Part shown: one piece after another, positions 54,403-62,820 of the stretch
Position numbering within the stretch: the first letter of the stretch is position 1
Layout: the number at the start of each line of letters is the position of its first letter
Source of the DNA: Bin80 sp964291275
Lineage (GTDB): Bacteria; Bacteroidota; Rhodothermia; Rhodothermales; Bin80
NCBI GenBank assembly: GCA_964291275.2
Contig: OZ219799.1
Span: 1,364,001 to 1,428,000, forward strand
Direction of reading: 5' to 3'
DNA: 64,000 nt
The notes under the pieces: model-generated
The model's database searches: none
What the model saw: the letters and a program-made list of their open reading frames with translations, nothing else
Told to the model about the DNA's origin: nothing
Position numbers and translations under genes: made by a program

Positions 54403-54968
54403 TGGATCGACGTCAATCCATAAAGCTGATGGCATCTGCATCTCTTTTATCGGGGATACCAGTTGTCGGAGCTCCAGTTGAGGATACAGATCTTCAAGAA
54501 ACAGAAGCAGATACGGAGGCTACATTTTTCAATGAGCACGAAATAGCTACGATCACTGTACTGGCGGATATGATAATTCCTGCGGATGATCGTAGCGGAA
54601 GTGCTTCGGAAGCCGGGGTAGTTGAGTTCATTGATTTTAATGTGGGCGATCAGGAAGAACTCCAGGTGCCAATTCGGGGTGGTTTGGCTTGGCTGGATGC
54701 TTATTGTCGCAAGCAACACGGAGCCCCATTTGTGGAATTGGATCGGGGACAGCGTGAACAGATTCTTGACACGATTGCCTGGCCGTCCCAGGCGGCCTTG
54801 GAATTAAGTGTGGGCGTAGCCTTTTTCAGCAGATTCAGGGACTTGGTAGCGGCTGGTTTCTGGTCGAGTAAGATGGGGGTAGACGACCTGCAGTACTCTG
54901 GAAATGTTTATGTCCAGGAGTGGACAGGTTGTCCACGGGAGGTACTGGATCACTTGGGTATTGCCTAG
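54402..54968 (+). CDS. Gluconate 2-dehydrogenase subunit 3-like protein (Tat small subunit)
   Basis: This 188-residue small subunit is the partner of the GMC flavoprotein. It starts MDRRQSIKLMASASLLSG, a twin-arginine signal that should export both subunits as a folded complex. The body has the family pattern HEIATITVLADMIIPADDRSG, EAGVVEFIDFNV, then RGGLAWLDAYCRKQHG and FFSRFRDLVAAGFW, ending near VYVQEWTGCP. Its start overlaps the stop of the flavoprotein gene by one base. The family has no catalytic centre of its own; it acts in assembly and export. Confidence 0.9.
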   Translation: MDRRQSIKLMASASLLSGIPVVGAPVEDTDLQETEADTEATFFNEHEIATITVLADMIIPADDRSGSASEAGVVEFIDFNVGDQEELQVPIRGGLAWLDAYCRKQHGAPFVELDRGQREQILDTIAWPSQAALELSVGVAFFSRFRDLVAAGFWSSKMGVDDLQYSGNVYVQEWTGCPREVLDHLGIA

Positions 54969-55364
54969 CGAAGCAAAATAACTTCCGGTTTCCAAAGTGT
55001 ATCTCGAGTAAGCCGTACTACGGTAATACGGGTGGCAACAATCATGGAGTCGATTATACAGGTCTGGTCAACCAGAACGAGTTTTATCCAGACCATCTTG
55101 TCACGCACACCTGCCGGAGAGGATCAAGGAGATGAGAAAGATTGGAAGCAGAAGTCTGATGTGGATCAGGCACAACCCTGGATTCAGCTCTTAGGAAACC
55201 CGCCCGCGATCAACATCGGAAGTTGATCACTATGCTGCTCAACAAACCTAGTCTATGCCCTGACTGGGGAGCCGCCTACCAGGAAGCGTGGGAATCTTTG
55301 AACGGGCCAAAGCAAATGGTGAGTTGTGACTTTATTGTCGTAGACTTAACTTGTTACGGTTCAC
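54969..55364. other. Gene-free stretch after the dehydrogenase subunit
   Basis: These 396 bases lie between convergent genes. Several open frames of 60-80 codons exist, but none has a start context, a signal or a family motif. It may contain an old gene fragment, but I could not identify one. No strong hairpin was found. Confidence 0.4.
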
Positions 55365-56351
55365 TTATCCGTCCCGATCGAGACAAGGCTCCGGCGGCAG
55401 CTGACAATCTGGTGTGTTTTGAGGTGAGAGTGGACATGGGCCTGCAGTACGGTAACCAATGTTGCGTAGAATAATCTCCGTTGGTATCCAGTGGGTTGAG
55501 ACCGTGTAGCCGCCTCCGAAGAAGCCATAGCCGTTCTCCACGTTCGAAAATGTGCCAGGCTCGATCAAAAGATTGGGATCGAATGAGCTATTGGGGGGAT
55601 CCCATTGTTCATCTGCGGCCAAGAATTGAAAGTAGATGCGGCGCAAAGCAATGTGATCTCGGGAGAGACAACTGAGTTCGAACTGTTCCTGAACAAGGGC
55701 GAAATCGTCGCGCAAATTAAGTTCGTAGAGCCAGCCATTTTCGGTGGGTTCTTCTTTCCCTGAGTACGATACCGCAACAGGGAGGCGGACTGCAGGTGGA
55801 GTGGCCGATCCAGGTGGCCACGGGTTCGCAGGTGGCAGGGTGATTGCATCGTAAGTCACGGATACATCCACTAGGTTTGGTGGCTTGCCGTGAATCTGGA
55901 CAGGAACGATGACGCGATTACGCTCATCGGTAAGTTCCACCTCAACAGGTGGTGGGATAGTTACTTCGGCACTCGATTCAGCTCCATCCGAACGTAGCAC
56001 ACTGAGGCGATAGCGCTCTTCGTATCGGGCACTGAATGCTGCCTCAAACACATGGCCTACACTACTGTCACTGTACGTAATCTCGCGGTCGATCCACGTA
56101 TGTACTTCCCCTGTTGTTAGGTTGGTCGAGGTCACTGTTGCATCAATTGGTCCGGCACGATCGACTCCCAGACGTTCCTCAATCGAAAATACACGGACAC
56201 GTTGCGTATCGGCATGAGCATCTAGGTAACCCCAGATTGTGAAAGGCCGGTCCTCACCAATGACCGGGTCAATGGACTGATCGCAGCTGGTTAAGAACGA
56301 CACAGCGAGCAGTAGCAGAGCGGCAGTACAAAGTAAATGAGTCCGAAGCAT
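55365..56351 (-). CDS. DUF4249-type lipoprotein partner of TonB receptor
   Basis: This 328-residue lipoprotein has a signal ending VSFLTSCDQ (lipidation Cys at about 23). DUF4249 features are the opening FTIWGYLDAHADTQRVRVFS and the closing LLIEPGTFSNVENGYGFFGGGYTV. The mature C-terminus has an added Pro/Cys-rich tail (CPLSPQNTPDCQLPPEPC) absent from its paralogue at 37754. The two cysteine pairs could form disulfides. Its start overlaps the receptor stop by one base. Unlike the other pair, no catabolic genes follow it, so the substrate cannot be guessed. Confidence 0.82.
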   Translation of the reverse strand: MLRTHLLCTAALLLLAVSFLTSCDQSIDPVIGEDRPFTIWGYLDAHADTQRVRVFSIEERLGVDRAGPIDATVTSTNLTTGEVHTWIDREITYSDSSVGHVFEAAFSARYEERYRLSVLRSDGAESSAEVTIPPPVEVELTDERNRVIVPVQIHGKPPNLVDVSVTYDAITLPPANPWPPGSATPPAVRLPVAVSYSGKEEPTENGWLYELNLRDDFALVQEQFELSCLSRDHIALRRIYFQFLAADEQWDPPNSSFDPNLLIEPGTFSNVENGYGFFGGGYTVSTHWIPTEIILRNIGYRTAGPCPLSPQNTPDCQLPPEPCLDRDG

Positions 56352-58597
56352 TAAAATTCAAACTTTATGCCCGCAGTCGGGATGATCGGCAATTGGTTGT
56401 TACGTTCAGCCGTGAAGATGTCCAGCGAGAAAAGATTGCTTTTGTTGTAGACGTTGATCACGCCGGCCTGTATAGTGATGAACGAATCGTCACGGTATTG
56501 AAAAACGCGATCAACTGACAGATCCAGGCGATGATAACTCGGCAATACTCCCTCATACGGACGATCATAAATTACACGGGCCACACCTGGCTCGGTAGAC
56601 ACGTCTATAGGGCCATCCAGGAGCACAAAGCCGTCAAAGCCTCGAACCTGACTGTAGGGCAAGCCACTCCCGAAATTCCACCGTGCACTTATATCGAATT
56701 TCTTCCACGTAAAGCTTGCGAGCACGTTTACCTGATGTCTGCGATCGTGTGGTGGTCGATATCTGATCTCGTTCGAACCGAACCAGATGGGCAAAGTCTC
56801 CTGCATAGCATTGTATTCAACCGACGAAAGGCCGTAGTTGACAAAGCCATAGAAATTAGTTCCTCGGAGCTCCATCCTTAGATCCAGTCCCATCGCACGC
56901 CCAGATGCCTCTTGCAGGCGTGTTGTGAACCGAGGAAATGCAGTCCATTCTGACACAAATAAGTTGGAGAAATGCTTATAGAACAGTTCGGCGGACACGT
57001 TCATTCCCGAACGCAGGGATGTGCTGTATCCGAACAGAGCATGAATCGAGCTGGGGAGGCTCCCGGTCGGTGAACCGGTCCATGCTGTAAAAACATTGGT
57101 TGCATCTCTGCGGTCATTCAGGCCTACCATTTCCTGACGGTAAAGCCCTCCTGCCAAACTGAACTGATGTTTTCCTAGCTCATAGAGCACACGTACACGC
57201 GGTTCAAAGTGAAATCCTTGGTCACCAAGGAATTCTGCAATAAGCCCAAAACGTCCTTTAAGGTTGGGGGTAAAGGATATTTCCGGTTCGAGGTATGCGC
57301 CTGTCGAGAGGATCCTATCGCTGGTAAAGTCCAGATTCTGAAATAGTCCATCCAAGCTGGCATCCAGCCTCGGTGCTCGCAAATAAAATCCCCAGTCCAC
57401 GTTTGTGCGGCGACCATAATTGGTCAGGTTCACAGCTAAGTTGAATCCCTCAATGGCACTGGACCGCAACGGCTCATCACGAGGGCCCCGTTCCATATTT
57501 AACATTGACACTGAAAAGAGCACTTCCCCAAGCATTGGCAGGCTTGGGGGAGCTACCAGCCAACGTGCTCCATAAGCCGTGTTATTCCAACGGATTTCGT
57601 CGCTTTCCTCATTGACGGTATCCAATGTACCACGATCATAGGTATGTATGGCGCTGATTGAGGCTTGGTGACTGTCACTGATGATCCAGTGCACTTTACC
57701 AAAGAAATCCCCAAAAGTATAGGGAACAGGTTGACTGATGTAACCGGAAGCGACGCGCTCAATCGTTGAGGCCCGCCCAGAAAGCAAATACGACATGCGC
57801 CCCCGCTTGACCGGCCCTTCCAGGATCCCCATACTTACGAATGGTGCCAAGGAAAATGTTCTGCGTGATTCCTGAAGGTTACCATTACGTGTATGCACGT
57901 CAATGACGGAGGACATACGACCAGAATATTTGCTACTGAACGCTCCGGCATGGATGTCGGCATTGCGAAGTATTTCGGACGAAAAAGCTGAGTAAAAGCC
58001 AAGTATGTGGAAGGGTTGATAGATATACATCCCGTCCAGAAGTGAGAGATTATGGGAGGGTTCTCCACCACGAATAAAGACCTGTCCTCCGCGATCCCCT
58101 ATGGAAACCACCCCGGGCATGGCAGAGAGATACGAGACCAGGTCTCCCGAAACGTCTGGGGTAGGAACGAGATCTACGTCTGCCGGACGGACGGTCTGTA
58201 CCCCGGCTGCGACCATTGCTCCTCCTTCACGTTCCCCCTCAACTACAAGGGTTTCCATCTCAACCCCGGGATTGAGTGCAATTGAGAACCTAGCTGTCTG
58301 ATCTTCAACGAGATCAAGTGTGTCGGTGAACGTTTCATATCCAATGAAGGATGCCTGCAGGAACCAGCGTCCTGGTTGCAGACGAACAACGATGAAGAAT
58401 CCATCATCGTCAGCTATATCGCCGCGCAAATTCCCCGTAGCATCGCGCAGTGCAACATTGACACCTTGGAGTGCCTGTCCATCTGATGCATCAGTCACAA
58501 ACCCCCGGACCGTGGCAGTCTGTGCTTCTGTCCTCGGGATACAGAAGAGACATAATGACAAACACAATAACAACCAACACCTCGACACAGGATTCAT
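56351..58597 (-). CDS. TonB-dependent receptor with carboxypeptidase-like N-terminal domain
   Basis: This outer-membrane receptor of about 748 residues starts at ATG 58597 (an in-frame GTG nine codons upstream is possible). The signal peptide ends RTEAQ, then comes the carboxypeptidase-regulatory-like domain (RGFVTDASDGQALQGVNVAL), the plug (IGDRGGQVFIRGGEPSHNLS, DGMYIYQPFHILGFYSAF) and a barrel ending AGIKFEF. It is a clear paralogue of the receptor at 38661-40913; many phrases are shared, such as RPPHDRRHQ and WNFGSGLPYS/RPFN. The ligand is unknown. It is followed by its DUF4249 lipoprotein with a 1-base overlap, and lies just downstream of the suf operon on the same strand. Confidence 0.92.
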   Translation of the reverse strand: MNPVSRCWLLLCLSLCLFCIPRTEAQTATVRGFVTDASDGQALQGVNVALRDATGNLRGDIADDDGFFIVVRLQPGRWFLQASFIGYETFTDTLDLVEDQTARFSIALNPGVEMETLVVEGEREGGAMVAAGVQTVRPADVDLVPTPDVSGDLVSYLSAMPGVVSIGDRGGQVFIRGGEPSHNLSLLDGMYIYQPFHILGFYSAFSSEILRNADIHAGAFSSKYSGRMSSVIDVHTRNGNLQESRRTFSLAPFVSMGILEGPVKRGRMSYLLSGRASTIERVASGYISQPVPYTFGDFFGKVHWIISDSHQASISAIHTYDRGTLDTVNEESDEIRWNNTAYGARWLVAPPSLPMLGEVLFSVSMLNMERGPRDEPLRSSAIEGFNLAVNLTNYGRRTNVDWGFYLRAPRLDASLDGLFQNLDFTSDRILSTGAYLEPEISFTPNLKGRFGLIAEFLGDQGFHFEPRVRVLYELGKHQFSLAGGLYRQEMVGLNDRRDATNVFTAWTGSPTGSLPSSIHALFGYSTSLRSGMNVSAELFYKHFSNLFVSEWTAFPRFTTRLQEASGRAMGLDLRMELRGTNFYGFVNYGLSSVEYNAMQETLPIWFGSNEIRYRPPHDRRHQVNVLASFTWKKFDISARWNFGSGLPYSQVRGFDGFVLLDGPIDVSTEPGVARVIYDRPYEGVLPSYHRLDLSVDRVFQYRDDSFITIQAGVINVYNKSNLFSLDIFTAERNNQLPIIPTAGIKFEF

Positions 58598-58651
58598 AGG
58601 AGATACGACACTCAGGATATTCACAAGTTAGGCAATTTGAGGTCATGCGAG

Positions 58652-58987
58652 CTACATAAAGCCGAGTTCCAGTTTGGCTTCATCGCTCATCATGTCGATA
58701 GTGAAAGGGGGATCGAAGGTTAACTCGACATGGGCATCGGTTACGCCTTCGGTAAGCATCACCACCGATTCCACCTGACTGGGAAGACTGTCTGCGACCG
58801 GGCAGTTGGGAGTTGTTAATGTCATTGTAACGAACGCACGATCGTCTTCGTCGACTCTAACCTTGTATATGAGACCCAGATCGTACACATTGACTGGGAT
58901 TTCCGGGTCGTAGACCTGTCGAATAGACGCGATTACCTCATCAGCCAGTCCGGCAGTCTTAGCTTTATCAATAACTTCACAGTTCAT
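58652..58987 (-). CDS. sufT: SUF-associated MIP18/DUF59 protein (SufT-like)
   Basis: This 111-residue protein is in the MIP18/DUF59 family. Family signature: VIASIRQVYDPEIPVNVYDLGLIYKV (DPE and DLGL-Y motifs), then VTMTLTTPNCPVADSLPSQV, with the conserved cysteine of TPNCP, and LTFDPPFTIDMMSDEAKLELGF. SufT proteins help deliver or mature iron-sulfur clusters under high demand. It overlaps the sufSE stop by 4 bases (ATGA) and is the last gene of the suf operon. Confidence 0.92.
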   Translation of the reverse strand: MNCEVIDKAKTAGLADEVIASIRQVYDPEIPVNVYDLGLIYKVRVDEDDRAFVTMTLTTPNCPVADSLPSQVESVVMLTEGVTDAHVELTFDPPFTIDMMSDEAKLELGFM

Positions 58988-60717
58988 GTAGTTTCGGCTA
59001 GTAGTGCTTCTCTTTGAATACGCTCAATCATGCGATTTAATCCATTTTTACGGCGAGCGGTTATAAGACTTGGCAGACCCACATCATTAATAAGCGCAAT
59101 CAGATCAGTCTCGAGGATGCTTCTAGGCAACTGGCCGTCCATTAGGCGGATCAGAAGAGCGATCATTCCACGCGTAATCAGCGCATCACTATCTGCCTCA
59201 AAATAAATACAACCATTACGTACAGTGCTGTGCAGCCAGACCATTGCCAGGCAGCCATGAATCCGATTAGCCTCAGTCTTGAGCGAAGCCCTCATTGCTG
59301 GTAGATCTTCGCCGAGCTCAATCAAATATTCCCGTCGTCCGTCAGCATCGTCGAATAGCTCCAGATCTTCGAGTATGGCTGTTTTGCGACTTTGAATAGT
59401 TTCTTCGTTGGGCGGATTACCGTTCGTACGGGTATGAGAGCCAGTAGTCGTCGGCCCTGTGTGGGTGCGAGTCCCGACAACAATCTCTTTGAGCCTGTTG
59501 ACAAGTAGGTCTATATCCTGCTTTGTGTTGTAAGCCCCAAGGGAGGCTCTGACAGTGCCCGGAATTCCCAAGTGCTCCATCAGCGGCATTGTACAGTGAT
59601 GGCCAGTGCGCACAGCGATGCCGGTTTGATCCAAAGCATACCCTACATCGTAGGGATGCTTGCCCTTCAAAAGAAAACTAAGCACACCGACCTTTTCAGG
59701 GCTCGTACCAACAATCCTCAGACCGGGTACAGTATTGACTTGTGAGTGAGCGTATTGCAGGAGAGTTTTTTCTTTTCTTCGAAGATATTCAATGCCGATG
59801 TTGTCTATGTAGTCAATTGCTGCCGCCATGCCAATGACACCAGCAATGTTAGGGGTTCCTGCTTCAAATTTATGAGGAACATCTGCCCACGTTGAAGACG
59901 TGCGATGTACTTCTTCAATCATGTCTCCGCCTCCATGCCAGGGAGGCAGTTCTTCCAGAATTGATTGTCTGCCATACAGGAAGCCGATACCCGTTGGGCC
60001 ATAAGCTTTGTGACTGCTCGCACAGTAAAAGTCACAGTTCAATGCCTCCATATTCAACGGCAGGTGAGGCAATCCCTGTGCTCCGTCAATAAGGACTGCG
60101 ATGCCCCTTGTGTGGGCCTCTTTGATTATCTGCTCCACAGGATTAAGAGTTCCGAGGCTATTGGAAACATGCCCCAGTGTGATCAGGCGCGTACGGTCAT
60201 TCATCTGGTCCACAAACGCATCCATATCCAGTGTGCCATCCGGCAACACATCCCAGAAACGCAATCGTGCCTCGCGTTCCTGAGCAAGCAGTTGCCACGG
60301 CACTAGGTTGGAGTGGTGCTCCATGACCGTGGTCAGGATTTCGTCACCACGTCGAATGTGCTTGCGCCCAAAGGTAGATGCAACAAGATTGATCGCTTCG
60401 GTGGTCCCGCGTGTGAAGACAATAGATCTTTCACTTGGTGCTCCAATAAATTTTGCTAAGCGTTGCCGGGAAGCTTCATAACGTTCAGTGGCACGCTGAC
60501 TCAAATAGTGTACACCACGGTGCACATTGCTGTGCTCATTGGTGTAGTAGTTCGCCAAGCAGTCAATTACACATTGTGGTTTGAGCGAAGAAGCTGCGCT
60601 GTCCAGATAGACCAACGGATGCCCGTACACTTCTTGTCGAAGAGTCGGAAAATCTGCCCGAATACGGGTATCACTTATCGCAGTAGGGTCTAACATCGCG
60701 CGGAGCGCCCGCGTCAA
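58984..60717 (-). CDS. sufS: SufS-SufE fusion: cysteine desulfurase with its own sulfur acceptor
   Basis: This 577-residue protein has two parts. Residues 1-415 are the class V PLP aminotransferase-fold desulfurase SufS: the PLP lysine K237 (SSHKAYGPTGIG), GHVSNSLGT, DGAQ, and the catalytic Cys375 (RTGHHCTMPLM), which takes sulfur from cysteine. A Thr/Gly/Asn-rich linker (about 417-440) leads to a SufE domain (about 441-577: YLIELGEDLPAM, HGCLAMVWL with acceptor Cys489, RGMIALLIRLMDGQ). Fusing donor and acceptor avoids a separate SufE. Start ATG 60717 overlaps the sufD stop (ATGA). Both catalytic cysteines are present, so full activity is expected. Confidence 0.93.
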   Translation of the reverse strand: MTRALRAMLDPTAISDTRIRADFPTLRQEVYGHPLVYLDSAASSLKPQCVIDCLANYYTNEHSNVHRGVHYLSQRATERYEASRQRLAKFIGAPSERSIVFTRGTTEAINLVASTFGRKHIRRGDEILTTVMEHHSNLVPWQLLAQEREARLRFWDVLPDGTLDMDAFVDQMNDRTRLITLGHVSNSLGTLNPVEQIIKEAHTRGIAVLIDGAQGLPHLPLNMEALNCDFYCASSHKAYGPTGIGFLYGRQSILEELPPWHGGGDMIEEVHRTSSTWADVPHKFEAGTPNIAGVIGMAAAIDYIDNIGIEYLRRKEKTLLQYAHSQVNTVPGLRIVGTSPEKVGVLSFLLKGKHPYDVGYALDQTGIAVRTGHHCTMPLMEHLGIPGTVRASLGAYNTKQDIDLLVNRLKEIVVGTRTHTGPTTTGSHTRTNGNPPNEETIQSRKTAILEDLELFDDADGRREYLIELGEDLPAMRASLKTEANRIHGCLAMVWLHSTVRNGCIYFEADSDALITRGMIALLIRLMDGQLPRSILETDLIALINDVGLPSLITARRKNGLNRMIERIQREALLAETT

Positions 60718-62024
60718 TGCAGCATGCGCTCCACATGGTCGTAGAGTACATCATGCAGGGATGCAATAGGCGCTTTTTCGATGATTTCACCGGCGAATGA
60801 GGTCAGCATGAGGCGGCGAGCTTCCGTTTCCCTAATCCCACGTGACCGAAGGTAAAATAACCCATCCTTATCTAGCTGACCAGTAGTTGCTCCATGGGAG
60901 CATTTTACATCGTCAGCATAAATTTCCAGTGCCGGTTTTGAATACATACGTGCTGTATCTGAGAGCACAATGCTTCGGTTCGTCTGATAGGCATTTGTCA
61001 GTTGCGCATCCTGACGGACAAGAACTTTGCCGTTAAATACTCCGATCGCACGATCATCCAGGATACCCTTGTAGTACTCTGAGCTGAAGCAGTTGGGCTT
61101 GGCGTGGTCAACGAGTGTGTTGTTGTCTACATGGGAGCGTCCACGTGCCACAAAAAACCCATGTAGCAGACTTTCGCAGTTCTCTGCATCGGGCAGGATT
61201 GACAGGTTGTTGCGTACCAGTCCCCCCCCAAACGTATACACACTGCTGTGGAATTTGCTGTTGGCATCCTGATAGACGCTCAGATTGGTCACACGACTCA
61301 TTTGCGGTACACCCACCTGCAGATCTAGGAAATCAACATTGGCACCGTTGCCGACACGGATCTCGGTCACTGCGTTAATCAGTAAAGAAACCGAGTCTGT
61401 GAATTCCGTCGAGTGGAGAATCTGTACCGACGCACCGTCAGCTACGTGAATCAGTGTTCTTGGCTGGAGGAGCGTTGGCTTATCATTCGAAACCACGTGA
61501 ATGATATGCACCGGCTTATCAAGTGTAACTCCAGGTGCAACAGTCACTACAGCTCCGTCTTTTACAAAGGCAGTATTAAGCGCTGTGAAAGGCTCCTGAG
61601 CATAGTTAGCATAATTACCCAAGTGTGTCTGAACTATATCATTCTCAGCGACCGCAGAAAGGCTCTCGATTGAAACCCCTAACGGTAGCTCGTTAAGATC
61701 GGATTGTTCTGGCGCAAAACAGCCATTAACAAGCACCACAACATATGCGTCCAATGCTTCAATGCCTTTGGCAGTGGCTTGGCCCTTGCCAGCCACTTGG
61801 TAAGGACGGTTGATTACAGGTGTCACATTGGTGTATTTCCAAGATTCATTCTTCCGTCCAGGAAAGCCAGTTTGTACAAAGTGATCGATCGCTTTCCTTG
61901 AAAGGTTCGAAAGCGCATCTGCGGTACCATTCAATGACTGGTACTGCTCATAAGCTGCCAGAAAACGATCTTCTGCATGGTTGTCCATCAGTTTGGGCAT
62001 ACTCTTTTTCACTTTGGCAGTCAT
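60714..62024 (-). CDS. sufD: Fe-S cluster scaffold subunit SufD
   Basis: This 436-residue cytoplasmic subunit of the SufBC2D scaffold builds iron-sulfur clusters. It carries the SufB/SufD beta-helix core, with GRSHVDNNTLVDHAKPNCFS and the C-terminal SHGATTGQLDKDGLFYLRSR (containing KCSHGATTG). The late helix RGIRETEARRLMLTSFAGEI is followed by a C-terminal helical tail. The N-terminal helical part has FVQTGFPGRKNESWKYT. It lies between sufC and sufSE, each overlapping by 4 bases, so stoichiometric synthesis is likely. Confidence 0.94.
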   Translation of the reverse strand: MTAKVKKSMPKLMDNHAEDRFLAAYEQYQSLNGTADALSNLSRKAIDHFVQTGFPGRKNESWKYTNVTPVINRPYQVAGKGQATAKGIEALDAYVVVLVNGCFAPEQSDLNELPLGVSIESLSAVAENDIVQTHLGNYANYAQEPFTALNTAFVKDGAVVTVAPGVTLDKPVHIIHVVSNDKPTLLQPRTLIHVADGASVQILHSTEFTDSVSLLINAVTEIRVGNGANVDFLDLQVGVPQMSRVTNLSVYQDANSKFHSSVYTFGGGLVRNNLSILPDAENCESLLHGFFVARGRSHVDNNTLVDHAKPNCFSSEYYKGILDDRAIGVFNGKVLVRQDAQLTNAYQTNRSIVLSDTARMYSKPALEIYADDVKCSHGATTGQLDKDGLFYLRSRGIRETEARRLMLTSFAGEIIEKAPIASLHDVLYDHVERMLH

Positions 62025-62782
62025 GCTGCTATTTCATCGTAAACCCAATCATATCCGTGCTTTTCAAGCTCGAGCGCAAGTTCTTTGCCTCCGGACCTGA
62101 CAATGCGTCCGTCCACCATCACATGGACGAAATCAGGCACGATATAATTGAGCAAGCGTTGGTAGTGGGTAATCACCAGGAATGCACGCTCTGGTGTACG
62201 CAATTTGTTAACGCCATGTGCGACGCTGCGAAGTGCATCAATATCAAGCCCGGAATCGGTTTCATCCAAAACTGCCAGTGTTGGCTCAAGCATAGCCAGC
62301 TGGAAGATTTCGTTCCGTTTTTTCTCCCCGCCCGAGAATCCTTGGTTTACCGAGCGTTGCTTCAAGCGTGGATCCAGTCCGATTAAGGCCGCTTTTTCTC
62401 TAGCTAGACGTAAAAGTTCAGCGGCCTTAAGGGGGGCTTGCCCCCGGTGTTCGCGAACCGTATTCATGGCTTGTTTGAGAAAATTCATCATACTCACACC
62501 TGGCAACTCCACCGGATACTGGAAAGCGAGGAACACCCCTTCGCGTGATCGCTCGTCTACTTCCATATCTAGGAGATCTTCTCCCTGATAGTGAACGGAG
62601 CCGCTGTTAACTTCATAATCATCCCGCCCAGCAAGAACGGCAGCGAGTGTGCTTTTACCCGACCCATTTGGGCCCATAATAGCGTGAACTTCGCCGGCGT
62701 TCACCGAAAGATCAACGCCCTTTAGTATGGGCATATCTTCAACGGAGGCTTGGAGCCCCCGAATATCTAAAATTGGTGTCAT
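62021..62782 (-). CDS. sufC: Fe-S assembly ATPase SufC
   Basis: This 253-residue ABC-type ATPase binds SufB and SufD and drives the conformational change for cluster assembly. The Walker A is GPNGSGKSTLAAVLAG (about 37-52), the signature FSGGEKKRNEIFQL (about 149-162), Walker B AVLDETDSGLDIDAL, and the switch histidine THYQRLLNY. The EKKRNE variant of the signature is the SufC hallmark. It overlaps sufD by 4 bases and follows sufB after a gap of 38 bases. Confidence 0.96.
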   Translation of the reverse strand: MTPILDIRGLQASVEDMPILKGVDLSVNAGEVHAIMGPNGSGKSTLAAVLAGRDDYEVNSGSVHYQGEDLLDMEVDERSREGVFLAFQYPVELPGVSMMNFLKQAMNTVREHRGQAPLKAAELLRLAREKAALIGLDPRLKQRSVNQGFSGGEKKRNEIFQLAMLEPTLAVLDETDSGLDIDALRSVAHGVNKLRTPERAFLVITHYQRLLNYIVPDFVHVMVDGRIVRSGGKELALELEKHGYDWVYDEIAA

Positions 62783-62820
62783 TCGTTAGTGATATTGACA
62801 AGTACGATCCGCAATGTATG

